DNA of 64,000 nt from JAJFUI01 sp039698035 (GTDB lineage Bacteria > Planctomycetota > Planctomycetia > Pirellulales > Thermoguttaceae), in contig JBDKSW010000003.1 of NCBI GenBank assembly GCA_039698035.1, positions 1-64,000 of the forward strand. Reading direction: 5' to 3'. The position numbers were made by a program, and so were the translations under genes. Numbering within the stretch: position 1 is the stretch's first letter; each line of letters opens with the position of its first letter. Shown piece by piece: positions 55,128 through 64,000 of this stretch. A model generated the notes under the pieces. It searched no databases. It was not told the origin of the DNA and saw only the letters and a list, made by a program, of their open reading frames with translations.

Positions 55128-56128
55128 GTCGACGGCGCCTGAGCGGATTCTTCGACGTAGATGATTTTGCTTCCCTGGGGCTCGAAGCGGAGCGGCGTGG
55201 GCCGAAGTTCGGCGAGCGCCGAGACGATTGCCGGATGGCGTTCTGGCGGGGCGTCGAGCAGCAGGAAGCCGCCGCCGCCGGCGCCGAGCAGTTTGCCGCC
55301 GCGGGCGCCGTGCTCGCGGGCTCTTTGATAGAAAGCGTCGATGCGTTCGTTGCTGATGGACGAGACGAGGCTTTTCTTCAGCATCCAGCTCTCGTGGAGC
55401 ATTTCGCCGAGGTTATCTAGCGAGTTGGAGCAGAGAGCGTCGCGCATGGCCAGCGCCATTTGGACCATTTGTCGCAAGGTATTCCGGGTCTGCGCGTTGT
55501 TCGCGGTGCATGCGCTCTGTTCGTTGAGGATTGGATTTGCCGAGCGTGTGATGCCTGTGTAAAAGAGCAGGAGACGCCGTTGCAATTCCTCGCGTGTTTC
55601 GGGCATGCAAATGATTGGATCGACGAAGACGCTGCCATCGGGGTTGAAGCGGATGCACTGGAAGCCGCCGTAGGCGGCGATGTACTGGTCCTGCTTGCCG
55701 ATTGGTTTGCGGCAGACGTCGATTTCGATTTGGCAGGCCTCGCTGGCGAGACGCTCGGCGCCGGCATGTCGTCCGACGTAGGCGTGGAGCGCGTTGAGCA
55801 ACCCGACGGTGTAGGAGCTTGACGAGCCCATTCCGGTGCCTGACGAAGGGATGTCCGAGATGGAGGTGATCTCGATTCCCTCGTGGACGCCGGTCAGCCG
55901 GAGGCTTTCGCGGATCAACTCATGTTTCAGTTCGCCCAACCGCTCGACGTTCTCGGTGACGGAGTAGCTGGCCCGGATGTGTCGATCGAACTTTCGATTG
56001 ACGGTGATATAGATGTATTTGTTGATCGCGGTGCTGACGACGCAGCCGGGTTCTTGGTCGTAGAACGCGGGCAGATCGCTGCCGCCGCCCATCAGGCTGA
56101 TTCTCAGCGGGGTTCGAGAAATAATCAT
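55124..56128 (-). CDS. hddA: D-glycero-D-manno-heptose 7-phosphate kinase-like GHMP kinase
   Basis: A 334-residue GHMP-family kinase. Start MIISRTPLRISLMGGGSDLP, the ATP loop IPSSGTGMGSSSSY and the C-terminal KLLGAGGGGFLLL are visible; this combination is typical of HddA, which phosphorylates D-glycero-D-manno-heptose 7-phosphate at C1. With GmhB and HddC in the same operon the heptose role is the best reading; other GHMP sugar kinases of this type (fucose/galactose-like) cannot be fully excluded. Confidence 0.75.
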   Translation of the reverse strand: MIISRTPLRISLMGGGSDLPAFYDQEPGCVVSTAINKYIYITVNRKFDRHIRASYSVTENVERLGELKHELIRESLRLTGVHEGIEITSISDIPSSGTGMGSSSSYTVGLLNALHAYVGRHAGAERLASEACQIEIDVCRKPIGKQDQYIAAYGGFQCIRFNPDGSVFVDPIICMPETREELQRRLLLFYTGITRSANPILNEQSACTANNAQTRNTLRQMVQMALAMRDALCSNSLDNLGEMLHESWMLKKSLVSSISNERIDAFYQRAREHGARGGKLLGAGGGGFLLLDAPPERHPAIVSALAELRPTPLRFEPQGSKIIYVEESAQAPST

Positions 56129-56141
56129 GGTGTGTGGCCCT

Positions 56142-57170
56142 TCAGAGACAGCGTCCGTCGAGGTCGCGCTTGCGAATCGCCATGGTCAGCCAGGGCGCGA
56201 CGGAGACGCCGGTGACCGCGCGCAGCGACTTGGCGGCGTAGCGAAATAGGGTATTGAACGCGGACCGTCGCGGCGAGGCGGCGGTCCAAATGTCGATCGA
56301 GTCCTTCATGCCCAAGCGATGCGGGGTGAGGAGTTCGGGGCGATGGCCGCGTCGCCGGAGAATGCCGAGGATTTCGCGGACCGATCCGCCGCGAACGCCT
56401 TTGCGTAGGAGGGTTTCCCAGGTATCCGCGGGCGTTGCCCGGCGAGACCACCGCTTGATGACGCGGCAGGCGAGTCTGTCTGGAAGATAGTTGATCAAGG
56501 GGAAGCCGGTGGTGTGTCCTTCGACGGGCGAGTAGCGATTTGGCGTGCCGAAGATGAAGCACACGCCTTGGGGTTTTAGGTGTTGCCACAGCATGGGGAG
56601 CAGTTGATCGCGTTCGTGCGGCAGCAGGTGCTCCCAGACCGAGGAAACGACGACGAAGTCGTAGGCATCCAAGGCATTTGGCAGTGCATCGCCTGACGGC
56701 GAGCAGAGAAACTCGACGTTATTTCGCCCGAAATGGCGTTTTCGCAAATTGGCGATTGCGACGTAGTCGGGTTCCAGCTCGACGCCAACGACACGGGCTT
56801 GGGGGAACACGCGGCAGAGGGCCATGGTCGAACCGCCGCAACCGCAACCGAAGTCGAGGATCAACTTGCCACGGAAGGCGTCTTCCTCGAGATAGGAGAG
56901 CACGCTTCGGCGGATTGCCGCCTCGACGTACGCGGGGTCTTCGTCCCGCAGGATCTCGTCGCAGAGGAAGGCTGGCCCTTTGGCGACCAAGAGGCGATCG
57001 ATCAATTCGAGCGGATACGTCGTCTCGCACTGAGCGAACGGGATGAACTCGGACGGGTTGGCGCATTGGACTCGGACGTTGCGCCGCCCGTTGGGCAACG
57101 TCTCGACTTGGACCGAGCCGTCGGGATGTTTTAGATTTTCGACCATCTTCGTCTCACTGGCCTGGGACAT
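56142..57170 (-). CDS. SAM-dependent methyltransferase
   Basis: A 342-residue class I methyltransferase. Motif I is LDFGCGCGGST, followed by VVGVELEPDY (acidic residue binding the SAM ribose) and DFVVVSSVWEHLLPHERDQLL. A C-terminal extension of about 120 residues contains a hydrophobic stretch and many Arg residues. The ATG at 57170 is used; a TTG at 57185 would add 5 residues. Because it stands between hddA and galE, it probably methylates a sugar of the repeat unit. The exact target is unknown. Confidence 0.8.
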   Translation of the reverse strand: MSQASETKMVENLKHPDGSVQVETLPNGRRNVRVQCANPSEFIPFAQCETTYPLELIDRLLVAKGPAFLCDEILRDEDPAYVEAAIRRSVLSYLEEDAFRGKLILDFGCGCGGSTMALCRVFPQARVVGVELEPDYVAIANLRKRHFGRNNVEFLCSPSGDALPNALDAYDFVVVSSVWEHLLPHERDQLLPMLWQHLKPQGVCFIFGTPNRYSPVEGHTTGFPLINYLPDRLACRVIKRWSRRATPADTWETLLRKGVRGGSVREILGILRRRGHRPELLTPHRLGMKDSIDIWTAASPRRSAFNTLFRYAAKSLRAVTGVSVAPWLTMAIRKRDLDGRCL

Positions 57171-57208
57171 CGCCGTGATGGACAAGCGATCCGATCAAGG
57201 CCGCGCTA

Positions 57209-58186
57209 TTACTCGTAGCCGCGTGGATGGCGCTCGCGCCAGCGCCAGGCGGTCTCGACCATTCCGCGCAGTTCGGGGAACGCGGGCTTCCAGCCCAATT
57301 GCTGTCGGGCGGCCGTAGCGTCGGCCACCAACACGGCCGGATCGCCGGGCCGCCGGGGCGCATCGCGGACCTCGAACGTTCGGCCGGTGGCCTCTTGAAC
57401 GGCCGCGATGACCTGACGGTTCGAGTATCCCTCGCCGTTGCCAAGGTTGAAGGCCGTCGGCTCGATGCGATCGACGGCGGCCAAGGCCAGGACGTGGGCC
57501 CTGGCAATGTCCGCCACGTGTACGTAATCGCGCACGCACGTTCCGTCCGGGGTGTCGTAGTCGGCGCCGAACAGGTCGAGTCCGTTTCGGGCACCCATCG
57601 CGGCGGCCAAGGCGATTGGAATCAGGTGGGTCTCCTTCTTGCGCGACTCGCCGCACCGCTCGGTGGCGCCGCATGCGTTGAAGTAGCGTAGGCAGATGTA
57701 GCGCAGGCCGTGGGCCACGTGGTGCCAGGCCAGAATTCGTTCAAAGGCCAGTTTGGAATCGCCGTAAGGGTTGCAGGGCACCATCGGCGCGTCGGTCGGG
57801 ATTGGCACGACGGTCGGCTGTCCATAGACGGCGGCGGTCGAGGAGAAGATGAGCCGTTTGACGCCGGCGTGCCGCATGGCCTCGATGAGTTCCAGCCCGC
57901 CGCACACGTTGACGCGATAGAACAGCCCTGGGTCGCGGACGGAATCGTCGATGAAGGCCTCGGCCGCCAAATGGGCCACGGCGTCAAAATGCTCTTTGCG
58001 AAACAGTTCGTTGAGGGCGGGTCCGTCGAGAATGTCGCCTCGCACCAGGCGAGCCGGCGGCGTCACGGCGGCGGGAAATCCGTATTTCAAACTGTCGAGG
58101 ACGACCACGTCGTGCCCTTCGGCGACCAATTGCTCGGTGACGACGCTTCCGATGAACCCCGCTCCGCCGGTCACTAGGATTTTCAC
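57209..58186 (-). CDS. galE: UDP-glucose 4-epimerase
   Basis: A 325-residue extended short-chain dehydrogenase. NAD-binding GGAGFIGS at the start, catalytic YGDSK (NPYGDSKLAFE), and the family segments LRYFNACGA and DYDTPDGTCVRDYVHVADIA are diagnostic for GalE. It converts UDP-glucose and UDP-galactose (or the N-acetyl forms) for polymer synthesis. It starts with GTG at 58186, preceded by AAGGAG at ideal distance, and overlaps the gmhB stop by 4 nt (GTGA). Confidence 0.92.
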   Translation of the reverse strand: MKILVTGGAGFIGSVVTEQLVAEGHDVVVLDSLKYGFPAAVTPPARLVRGDILDGPALNELFRKEHFDAVAHLAAEAFIDDSVRDPGLFYRVNVCGGLELIEAMRHAGVKRLIFSSTAAVYGQPTVVPIPTDAPMVPCNPYGDSKLAFERILAWHHVAHGLRYICLRYFNACGATERCGESRKKETHLIPIALAAAMGARNGLDLFGADYDTPDGTCVRDYVHVADIARAHVLALAAVDRIEPTAFNLGNGEGYSNRQVIAAVQEATGRTFEVRDAPRRPGDPAVLVADATAARQQLGWKPAFPELRGMVETAWRWRERHPRGYE

Positions 58187-58769
58187 GAATGGCTCCTTGT
58201 TGTGTATGAGTTTTGCGCCGCGGCAATCAGACGCACGGCGGCCGCCAAGTCGTCCACGATGGGGAAGTCGCCGCCGCGCGTGGCAAGCGGTCCCAATTCC
58301 TGATCTTTTCCGCGTCCCGTGCGAACCAGAATGCCGCGGGATCCGGCGGCGTGGGCCGCTTCGAGATCGGTTGCGGCGTCGCCGACCAGCCACGAGCGCT
58401 TCAAGTCGAGATTCAGTTCTCGCGCCGCCTGCAGCAACATCCCGGGCGCCGGCTTTCGGCACGTGCAACCATCGCTGGGATGGTGTGGGCAGAGGTAACT
58501 GGCGTCGATGCGCCCGCCATGCGACGTGACGACCTCGACGATCTGACGTTGCAGTTCCCAGGCCGTTTCCAGGGAAAGCAGCCCACGGCCGACGACGCCC
58601 TGGTTCGAGACGACGACGATTGTCACTGGCAATGACGCCAGGGCGACGAGCGCCTCGAACGATCCGTCCAGGAAGCGCACCTCCTCCCACGTTTTGATGT
58701 GGTCGGGGCGATTTTCGATGATGACGCCGTCGCGATCGAGAAAGACGGCTTGTTTTTTGCGGTGTTGCA

Positions 58770-58770
<1 letters not shown>
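58183..58770 (-). CDS. gmhB: D-glycero-D-manno-heptose 1,7-bisphosphate 7-phosphatase
   Basis: A 195-residue HAD-family phosphatase that removes the C7 phosphate in the ADP/GDP-heptose pathways. The nucleophile motif is FLDRDGVI (D12, D14), VVSNQ is motif II, KRSWLVGDAATDL carries the late acidic motif, and CPHHPSDGCTCRKP is the zinc loop typical of GmhB. The ATG at 58770 shares its first base with the stop of hddC (TAATG), showing coupled translation. Product would feed HddC. Confidence 0.9.
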
Positions 58771-59503
<733 letters not shown>

Positions 59504-59507
<4 letters not shown>

Positions 59508-60724
59508 ATTGGGCAACGATTCCTTCTGGGTAAACGAGCGGCGGCAGCCAACTGGCGCGCGACGGTTTCGGCGTGGGACGTCACGAGGCCCATGGTCATC
59601 CAAATGGTCTTGCTGTGTTCGAGGCCGAGAACCGTCGACGAGATATAGAGCAGGACCAGGAGCAGCAGCCAGACGGATCGTTCAATTTTTGGAAGGCCCC
59701 ATGCGTACTTCAAAGCGAAGGCCTGGACACCGGCGAAGAAGAACAGCCCGATGATTCCCATGCCCACCTGAATGCTGATATACGAATTATGTGCGGTGAC
59801 CGTTCGCGGGTGGTGAAACTCGCGTTTGATGACAATTTCAAAGACACCGGCGCCATAGCCAACGATGGGTTTTCGCTTGGCGAGGATGGCGGCCGACTCC
59901 CAGATGGCCATGCGTCCGCCGAGGCGGTCCGAGTCGCCCGCATCGACGGAGAGCGACTCGTGGGTTTTGAGCAATCGCTGCATGCCTTCTTTTGGGAGGA
60001 ACCACATGACGGCCCCGGTCAGCGAGACTCCCATGAAGACGAGGAGCATGAAAGCTGCAGTGGCGTTTCGGCGGAGCAGCCACAGAAAGAAATAGGCGAA
60101 GCAGAACGCCAGGAGAATCACGCCCATGCGCGAGGCCGTCAAGAGCACGCTGACGGAGGCCAAGGCGGCGTATCCCCAGTAGATGAATCGCAGTTTGCGT
60201 GAGACCTTGGGATCGGCGGCCAGGTAAAGAGCGAAGACAATGGACGCGACCAAGACGTATGCCAAGTCGTTTGCATTTAGTTTTCCGCCCGTGACGCGAG
60301 CGATACTATCGTCGAACCCCCGGGCCGAAACGAACGACCAGAACTGATTTCCGATGGCGAAAAGGCCGCCGCAGAGGAACGCCTGCATCACGCGATGCTG
60401 GGACTTCAAGGTTGCGGTGTATTCCCAGAACATCCAGGCGAGGCCGACACTTCGGGCATAGATGCCGACGCGTTCGAGCGTCATGGCCTCGTCGACCGTC
60501 CAGAGGAGGGTAACACCGGACCAGAGCAAGAAGCCACCCATCATGAGATGGATGCCCTTCAGCGGGCGGATGCGTGGCGAGAAGAGGAACGCGAAGGGGA
60601 CCAGTCCCAGCGCGACGTACGCGATTAGGCGAGCGACGGTCCCGATTTGTGGAATTTGGACGAATTCCTCCCACGGGATCGTGAAGGCGATGAGGCACAG
60701 CAGGAATGATATGAGGCGACGCAT
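59504..60724 (-). CDS. O-antigen ligase / Wzy-type polymerase
   Basis: A 406-residue membrane protein with about eleven helices and one larger periplasmic loop (about 255-320) that holds GGRMAIWESA and the TAHNSYISI pattern of the O-antigen ligase family (PF04932). It either polymerises repeat units at the periplasmic face or joins the polymer to a lipid or protein; the sequence cannot tell Wzy from WaaL function. It lies in the middle of the long operon, which is the usual place for Wzy. Confidence 0.88.
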
Positions 60725-60746
60725 ATGGTTTGGACGTCTTCTCTGG

Positions 60747-61850
60747 TCAACGAGGCCGCGAGAGCAGCTCGGCGATCAACTCATCGTACCGGTCCAATGC
60801 GAAATCGAAGGTATAGGGTTCCAAGACCTCGTTGGGAACGACTGGGGGTCCGTCGGCCAGGGACGCCTCGATGGCCTGGGCGATGGCATCGACGTCGCCG
60901 ACGGGTGTCAATCGGCCGAAGCGGCCTCCTTGGAGGATCTCGGAGGGGCCGCAGGGGCAATCGGTCGAGACGACCGGCGTCCCGAGGGCGAGGGACTCGA
61001 TGATAACGGTTGGCAAGGCCTCGAACGTGGAGGACATGGCCAGGAGCGCGGCTTTCGCCATGTAGGGGAACGGATTTGTGGCGAACCCTGGGAGGGCGAC
61101 GCGGTCGCCGATTCCCAAGTCACGGATCAAGCATTCGAGCATGGGCCGTTGGTCGCCTTCGCCGAGGATCACGAGTCGTTCGGGTCGCCGTTTGGAAACC
61201 TGGGCGAAGGCCCGGACGAGCACGTCGAAGCGTTTTCGGGTGGAGAGGCTTCCCACGCCGAGGATGACGCCGGGCTGGCCTGGCTGGAACCACGGATGAT
61301 CGACCGGTTCGCGTGCGGCGCTTTGGAGGTCGGGTGAGATGACGGGGTTGTAAATGACGTGGAAGAGGTTTGGGGGAATGCCCGCGGTTTGGATAGCGTC
61401 GTCGGCGGCGCTTTTCGAGACGGAAACCACGGCGTCGGCCCGCGGGAAGAGCGTTTTCACGGCGGCCAAGACAAGCCGCGATTTCAGCCCCTTGCGGAAC
61501 TTGGAAAGCGGCTCGTGCAAGGTGACGGCGACGCGAGTCTTCACGCCGGCCAATGGCCGTGCCAGGAGGGCCGCGACGTCAATATGTGCGGTGCCGGCCA
61601 CGAGGACATCTGGCCGGGCGGAGCGTAGGTATCGGGCGAGCTTGGGGACGGAGGCGATTGCGCCGCGAGCGGCCAAGTCGACCACATGAACGGTAGGGGA
61701 GACATCGGCCAGATAGTTTCCCGTCTTGCGGACCAGGACGAGGTCCACCTCGTAATCCCGCCGGGACAGACCGTTGGCCAGGTAGCCAGTGACACGTTCG
61801 GCCCCGCCGAAGCCCATGTCGGTGATGAATAGGGCGATTTTATGTTTCAT
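60747..61850 (-). CDS. GT4 glycosyltransferase
   Basis: A 367-residue retaining glycosyltransferase. N-terminal KIALFITDMGFGGAERV with the glycine-rich acceptor-domain start; donor domain GVILGVGSLSTRKRFDVLVRA and the motif MSSTFEALPTVIIESLALGTPV (E-x7-E type), then CGPSEIL. The form is complete. It is probably a GT-B enzyme adding one sugar of the repeat unit. It stands between gmd (52 nt) and wzy (22 nt). Confidence 0.88.
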   Translation of the reverse strand: MKHKIALFITDMGFGGAERVTGYLANGLSRRDYEVDLVLVRKTGNYLADVSPTVHVVDLAARGAIASVPKLARYLRSARPDVLVAGTAHIDVAALLARPLAGVKTRVAVTLHEPLSKFRKGLKSRLVLAAVKTLFPRADAVVSVSKSAADDAIQTAGIPPNLFHVIYNPVISPDLQSAAREPVDHPWFQPGQPGVILGVGSLSTRKRFDVLVRAFAQVSKRRPERLVILGEGDQRPMLECLIRDLGIGDRVALPGFATNPFPYMAKAALLAMSSTFEALPTVIIESLALGTPVVSTDCPCGPSEILQGGRFGRLTPVGDVDAIAQAIEASLADGPPVVPNEVLEPYTFDFALDRYDELIAELLSRPR

Positions 61851-61902
61851 GGAGCGATGTCTGTCGGTCGGACCGATGTCGGGGCCCGACTGCCGATGGC
61901 GG

Positions 61903-62883
61903 CTAGATCTTGCCTGGGGCGGCCAAGGCCATGTCGTGATCGACCATCATGTCGACCAGTTCGTTGAAGCCGACGGTGGGCCGCCATCCCAGGACGCGTT
62001 CCGCCTTGGCGGCGTTTCCCTGCAGGAGATTGACCTCGGAGGGGCGGAAATATTCGTCGCGGACGGTGACATACTGTTGATAGTCGAGGCCGACGCGAGC
62101 GAAGGCGCGCTGGCAGAACTCGCGGACCGAATGGGTCTCGCCGGTCGCGACGACGAAGTCATCCGGCTTGTCTTGCTGCAACATCAAGTGCATGGCCTGC
62201 ACATAATCCTTGGCGAAGCCCCAGTCGCGGCGGGCTTCGAGGTTGCCGAGGGCCAATTCCTTTGCGGCGCCCGTCTTGATGCGGGCGACGAACGACGTGA
62301 TTTTGCGTGTCACGAACTCGAACCCGCGGCGTGGCGACTCGTGGTTGAACAGGATTCCGGAGCAGACGAACAGATTGTAAGCCTCTCGGTAGTTTCGCGC
62401 CAAATCGAAGCCGGTGACCTTGGAGATGCCGTAGGGCGAGCGTGGATGGAAGACGGTTTTTTCGGTTTGCGGCGTTTCGGCGACTTTGCCGAACATTTCG
62501 CTCGACCCGGCGAAGTAGACGCGGCACTGGGGCACGCACTGTCGCACCGCTTCGAGGACATAGTGGGTGCCGTGGATGTTCGAGAGGAACGTCGAAAAGG
62601 CGTCTTCAAACGAGTAGGAGACGAAGCTTTGTGCCGCCAGGTGGTAGAGTTCGTCCGGCTGGATCTGGCCGACACTGGTGTAGATGCTGGGGAAGCTTTC
62701 GAGGCTTGCGGCGTGGAGGTGGATTTTGTCCAGGATGGGAGCCAACCGCGAAAAGCGGTGGGTCGGATCTTCGAGGGCCGAGCGTCGCACGAGCCCATGC
62801 ACCTCGTAACCTTTTTCCAGCAACAACTCGGCCAGATAAGAACCGTCCTGTCCGGTGATGCCTGTAATGCACGCGCGTTTCAT
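61903..62883 (-). CDS. gmd: GDP-mannose 4,6-dehydratase
   Basis: A 326-residue short-chain dehydrogenase. NADP-binding GITGQDGSYLAELL, SSEMFGK, catalytic SPYGISKV and the GDP-sugar segment NHESPRRGFEFVTRK are diagnostic. It turns GDP-mannose into GDP-4-keto-6-deoxymannose, on the way to GDP-fucose, rhamnose or perosamine; here it could also act on GDP-heptose made by HddA/GmhB/HddC (inference). AAAGGAAAAG lies upstream of the ATG at 62883. No fucose synthase (GMER/WcaG) was seen next to it. Confidence 0.93.
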   Translation of the reverse strand: MKRACITGITGQDGSYLAELLLEKGYEVHGLVRRSALEDPTHRFSRLAPILDKIHLHAASLESFPSIYTSVGQIQPDELYHLAAQSFVSYSFEDAFSTFLSNIHGTHYVLEAVRQCVPQCRVYFAGSSEMFGKVAETPQTEKTVFHPRSPYGISKVTGFDLARNYREAYNLFVCSGILFNHESPRRGFEFVTRKITSFVARIKTGAAKELALGNLEARRDWGFAKDYVQAMHLMLQQDKPDDFVVATGETHSVREFCQRAFARVGLDYQQYVTVRDEYFRPSEVNLLQGNAAKAERVLGWRPTVGFNELVDMMVDHDMALAAPGKI

Positions 62884-62929
62884 GTCTTTTCCTTTTGCTT
62901 GGCGGGAAAGATTGGAAATTGTCGGATTG

Positions 62930-64000
62930 TCAGTCACGGCTTATTGCGGTGTTCCGAGAATGCGTCAGCGTTTCGATCAGCTGGCAATAATCGCGGCATT
63001 TTGCGTTCCAAGAGTTGTCATTGGCCTTGCGGCGTCCGGCTTCGCCCATGCGCTGGGCCAACGAGGGGTCGCTTAGCAGTTGGTCGATGCCGTCGGCGAT
63101 GCTTTGTTCGGAATAGCCGTCCACCAGGATACCGGTGACCCGATCGTCGACGGCATCGACTGCGCCGCCGGCGCGGCCGCCGACGACGGGCTTTCCCCAG
63201 GCTCCGGCCTCGAGGAAGACGATGCCGTAGCCTTCGGTATCGCCGTCGGGCATGGTGCGGTTCGCCATGACGAACACGTCGCAATGCTCGTACAACCAGG
63301 CGATCGACTCGTCGTCCAAATCGCGGAGCAAGAACGCGTGGTCGCGCAGATTCAATTGATCGACGAGTTGAACGCACTCGTCGTAGTTGTCGCAATGCCC
63401 GCCGCCGGCCATGACATACGCCACGTTGGGATGGCGCGCCAGGACGCGAGGCATGGCCCGGATGGTCATGTCCTGTCCCTTTCTCGGCATGAATCGGCCG
63501 ACGGTCAGGACGAGCCGTTTTCCGGCCAGGCGCGAGGCGATTTCGGCGGCGATGGGGCGACCTCGGCGGCTCTTGTTGAGATCGATGCCTGGGGTAATGA
63601 CGAAGATGCGTTGCTCAGGCACGCCACATGCGATCAATTGCGACTTGGTGAAGCCGCCGATGGTCAGCACGCGGTCGCAGCGTCGCAGGGCCCAGCGGGC
63701 GACCGCGTTGAAGAACCGCTGAAACGGCCGGAGGAAGCGGCGTTGTCCGACTTTTTCGGTCGTCAATTCTTCCGCGAGAATGGTCACGATGAGCCGGCGT
63801 CCGGTGAGACGCGCGACGGGCCAGCCGGCCAGGATGTCGGGGAAGAAGTTGCCGAGATGCAAGACCGAGACTCGGTGTCGCAACACGCGATAGAGGAGCA
63901 TCGGGAAAAGAGCGAGAACGCCCACCAGCTTTCGCGCCCTCGAATCGCATCCGAAGCAGGGCAGCAGGGAAGTGCGCACGATTGGGTACGGGGCGGCGGC
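62930..64000 (-). CDS. GT4 glycosyltransferase, 5' end cut by window edge
   Basis: The GT-B type donor domain is complete: KRLVLTVGRFMPRKGQDM, the motif DGDTEGYGIVFLEAGAWGKP (E-x7-E) and VGGRAGGAVDAV. The N-terminal part begins in the middle of the first Rossmann fold (around VSVLHLGNFFPDILAGWPV). The first possible start in the window is a GTG at 63979, but the frame is open all the way to base 64000, so the gene most likely begins outside. It is the first gene of the polysaccharide operon visible here. Confidence 0.88.
   Translation of the reverse strand, partial: AAAPYPIVRTSLLPCFGCDSRARKLVGVLALFPMLLYRVLRHRVSVLHLGNFFPDILAGWPVARLTGRRLIVTILAEELTTEKVGQRRFLRPFQRFFNAVARWALRRCDRVLTIGGFTKSQLIACGVPEQRIFVITPGIDLNKSRRGRPIAAEIASRLAGKRLVLTVGRFMPRKGQDMTIRAMPRVLARHPNVAYVMAGGGHCDNYDECVQLVDQLNLRDHAFLLRDLDDESIAWLYEHCDVFVMANRTMPDGDTEGYGIVFLEAGAWGKPVVGGRAGGAVDAVDDRVTGILVDGYSEQSIADGIDQLLSDPSLAQRMGEAGRRKANDNSWNAKCRDYCQLIETLTHSRNTAISRD

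Overview
The window looks like a piece of a high-GC bacterial chromosome, most likely a planctomycete (Pirellulales-like). This is inferred from three things seen together: a 23S rRNA gene with its own promoter and no 16S or tRNA upstream, a PEP-CTERM sorting protein, and several large secreted proteins of unknown family. No insertion sequence, CRISPR array, tRNA or phage gene was seen.

Layout. 1-1300: the 5' part of a 23S rRNA gene on the minus strand, with a leader of about 400 nt and a recognisable promoter. 1.3-17.4 kb: mixed housekeeping and envelope genes: a polyhydroxyalkanoate-system protein, DsbD, a secreted metzincin-like protease and HemB on the plus strand, a two-component system, an unrecognised 649-residue protein, an M16 protease, an alpha/alpha-toroid protein and a membrane-fusion protein. 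17.6-21.2 kb: a two-gene operon coding for a fused 2-oxoacid dehydrogenase E1 (alpha+beta) and a protein in which a lipoyl domain is joined directly to a ketoacyl-ACP synthase III (KAS III). This is the most unusual find in the window. 21.4-31.4 kb: a PEP-CTERM protein, ComEC, a GT39 glycosyltransferase, GltX and a large secreted protein of unknown function. 31.4-41.0 kb: a probable seven-gene minus-strand operon, in transcription order Nramp transporter, universal stress protein, DUF2892 protein, a cytochrome bd-like oxidase whose large subunit ends in a cytochrome c domain, its second subunit, a membrane-fusion protein and an RND pump.

41.2-64.0 kb is a long minus-strand surface-polysaccharide locus. 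The upstream part (64.0 to 50.0 kb) is a tightly packed operon: several glycosyltransferases, Gmd, an O-antigen ligase/polymerase, a GDP-heptose pathway (HddC, GmhB, HddA, no GmhA seen), GalE, a methyltransferase, a GNAT-like protein, a divergent DegT-type protein and an initiating sugar-phosphate transferase. After a gap of about 300 nt come a DegT aminotransferase, a polysaccharide-deacetylase-like protein, a second GNAT-like protein and a DPM1-like glycosyltransferase. These run into an overlapping acyl carrier protein / AMP-ligase / LuxE / LuxC set that looks like a dedicated acyl-activation and aldehyde-forming module.

How they fit together. Most of the window serves the cell envelope: sugar nucleotide supply, assembly and decoration of an exopolysaccharide or O-antigen-like polymer, disulfide chemistry, secreted proteases and efflux. 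Two lipid-related modules (E1 plus lipoyl-KAS III, and ACP-ligase-LuxE-LuxC) appear to handle acyl groups by non-standard routes. Functions are assigned by reading motifs in the translated sequence; no database search was run.
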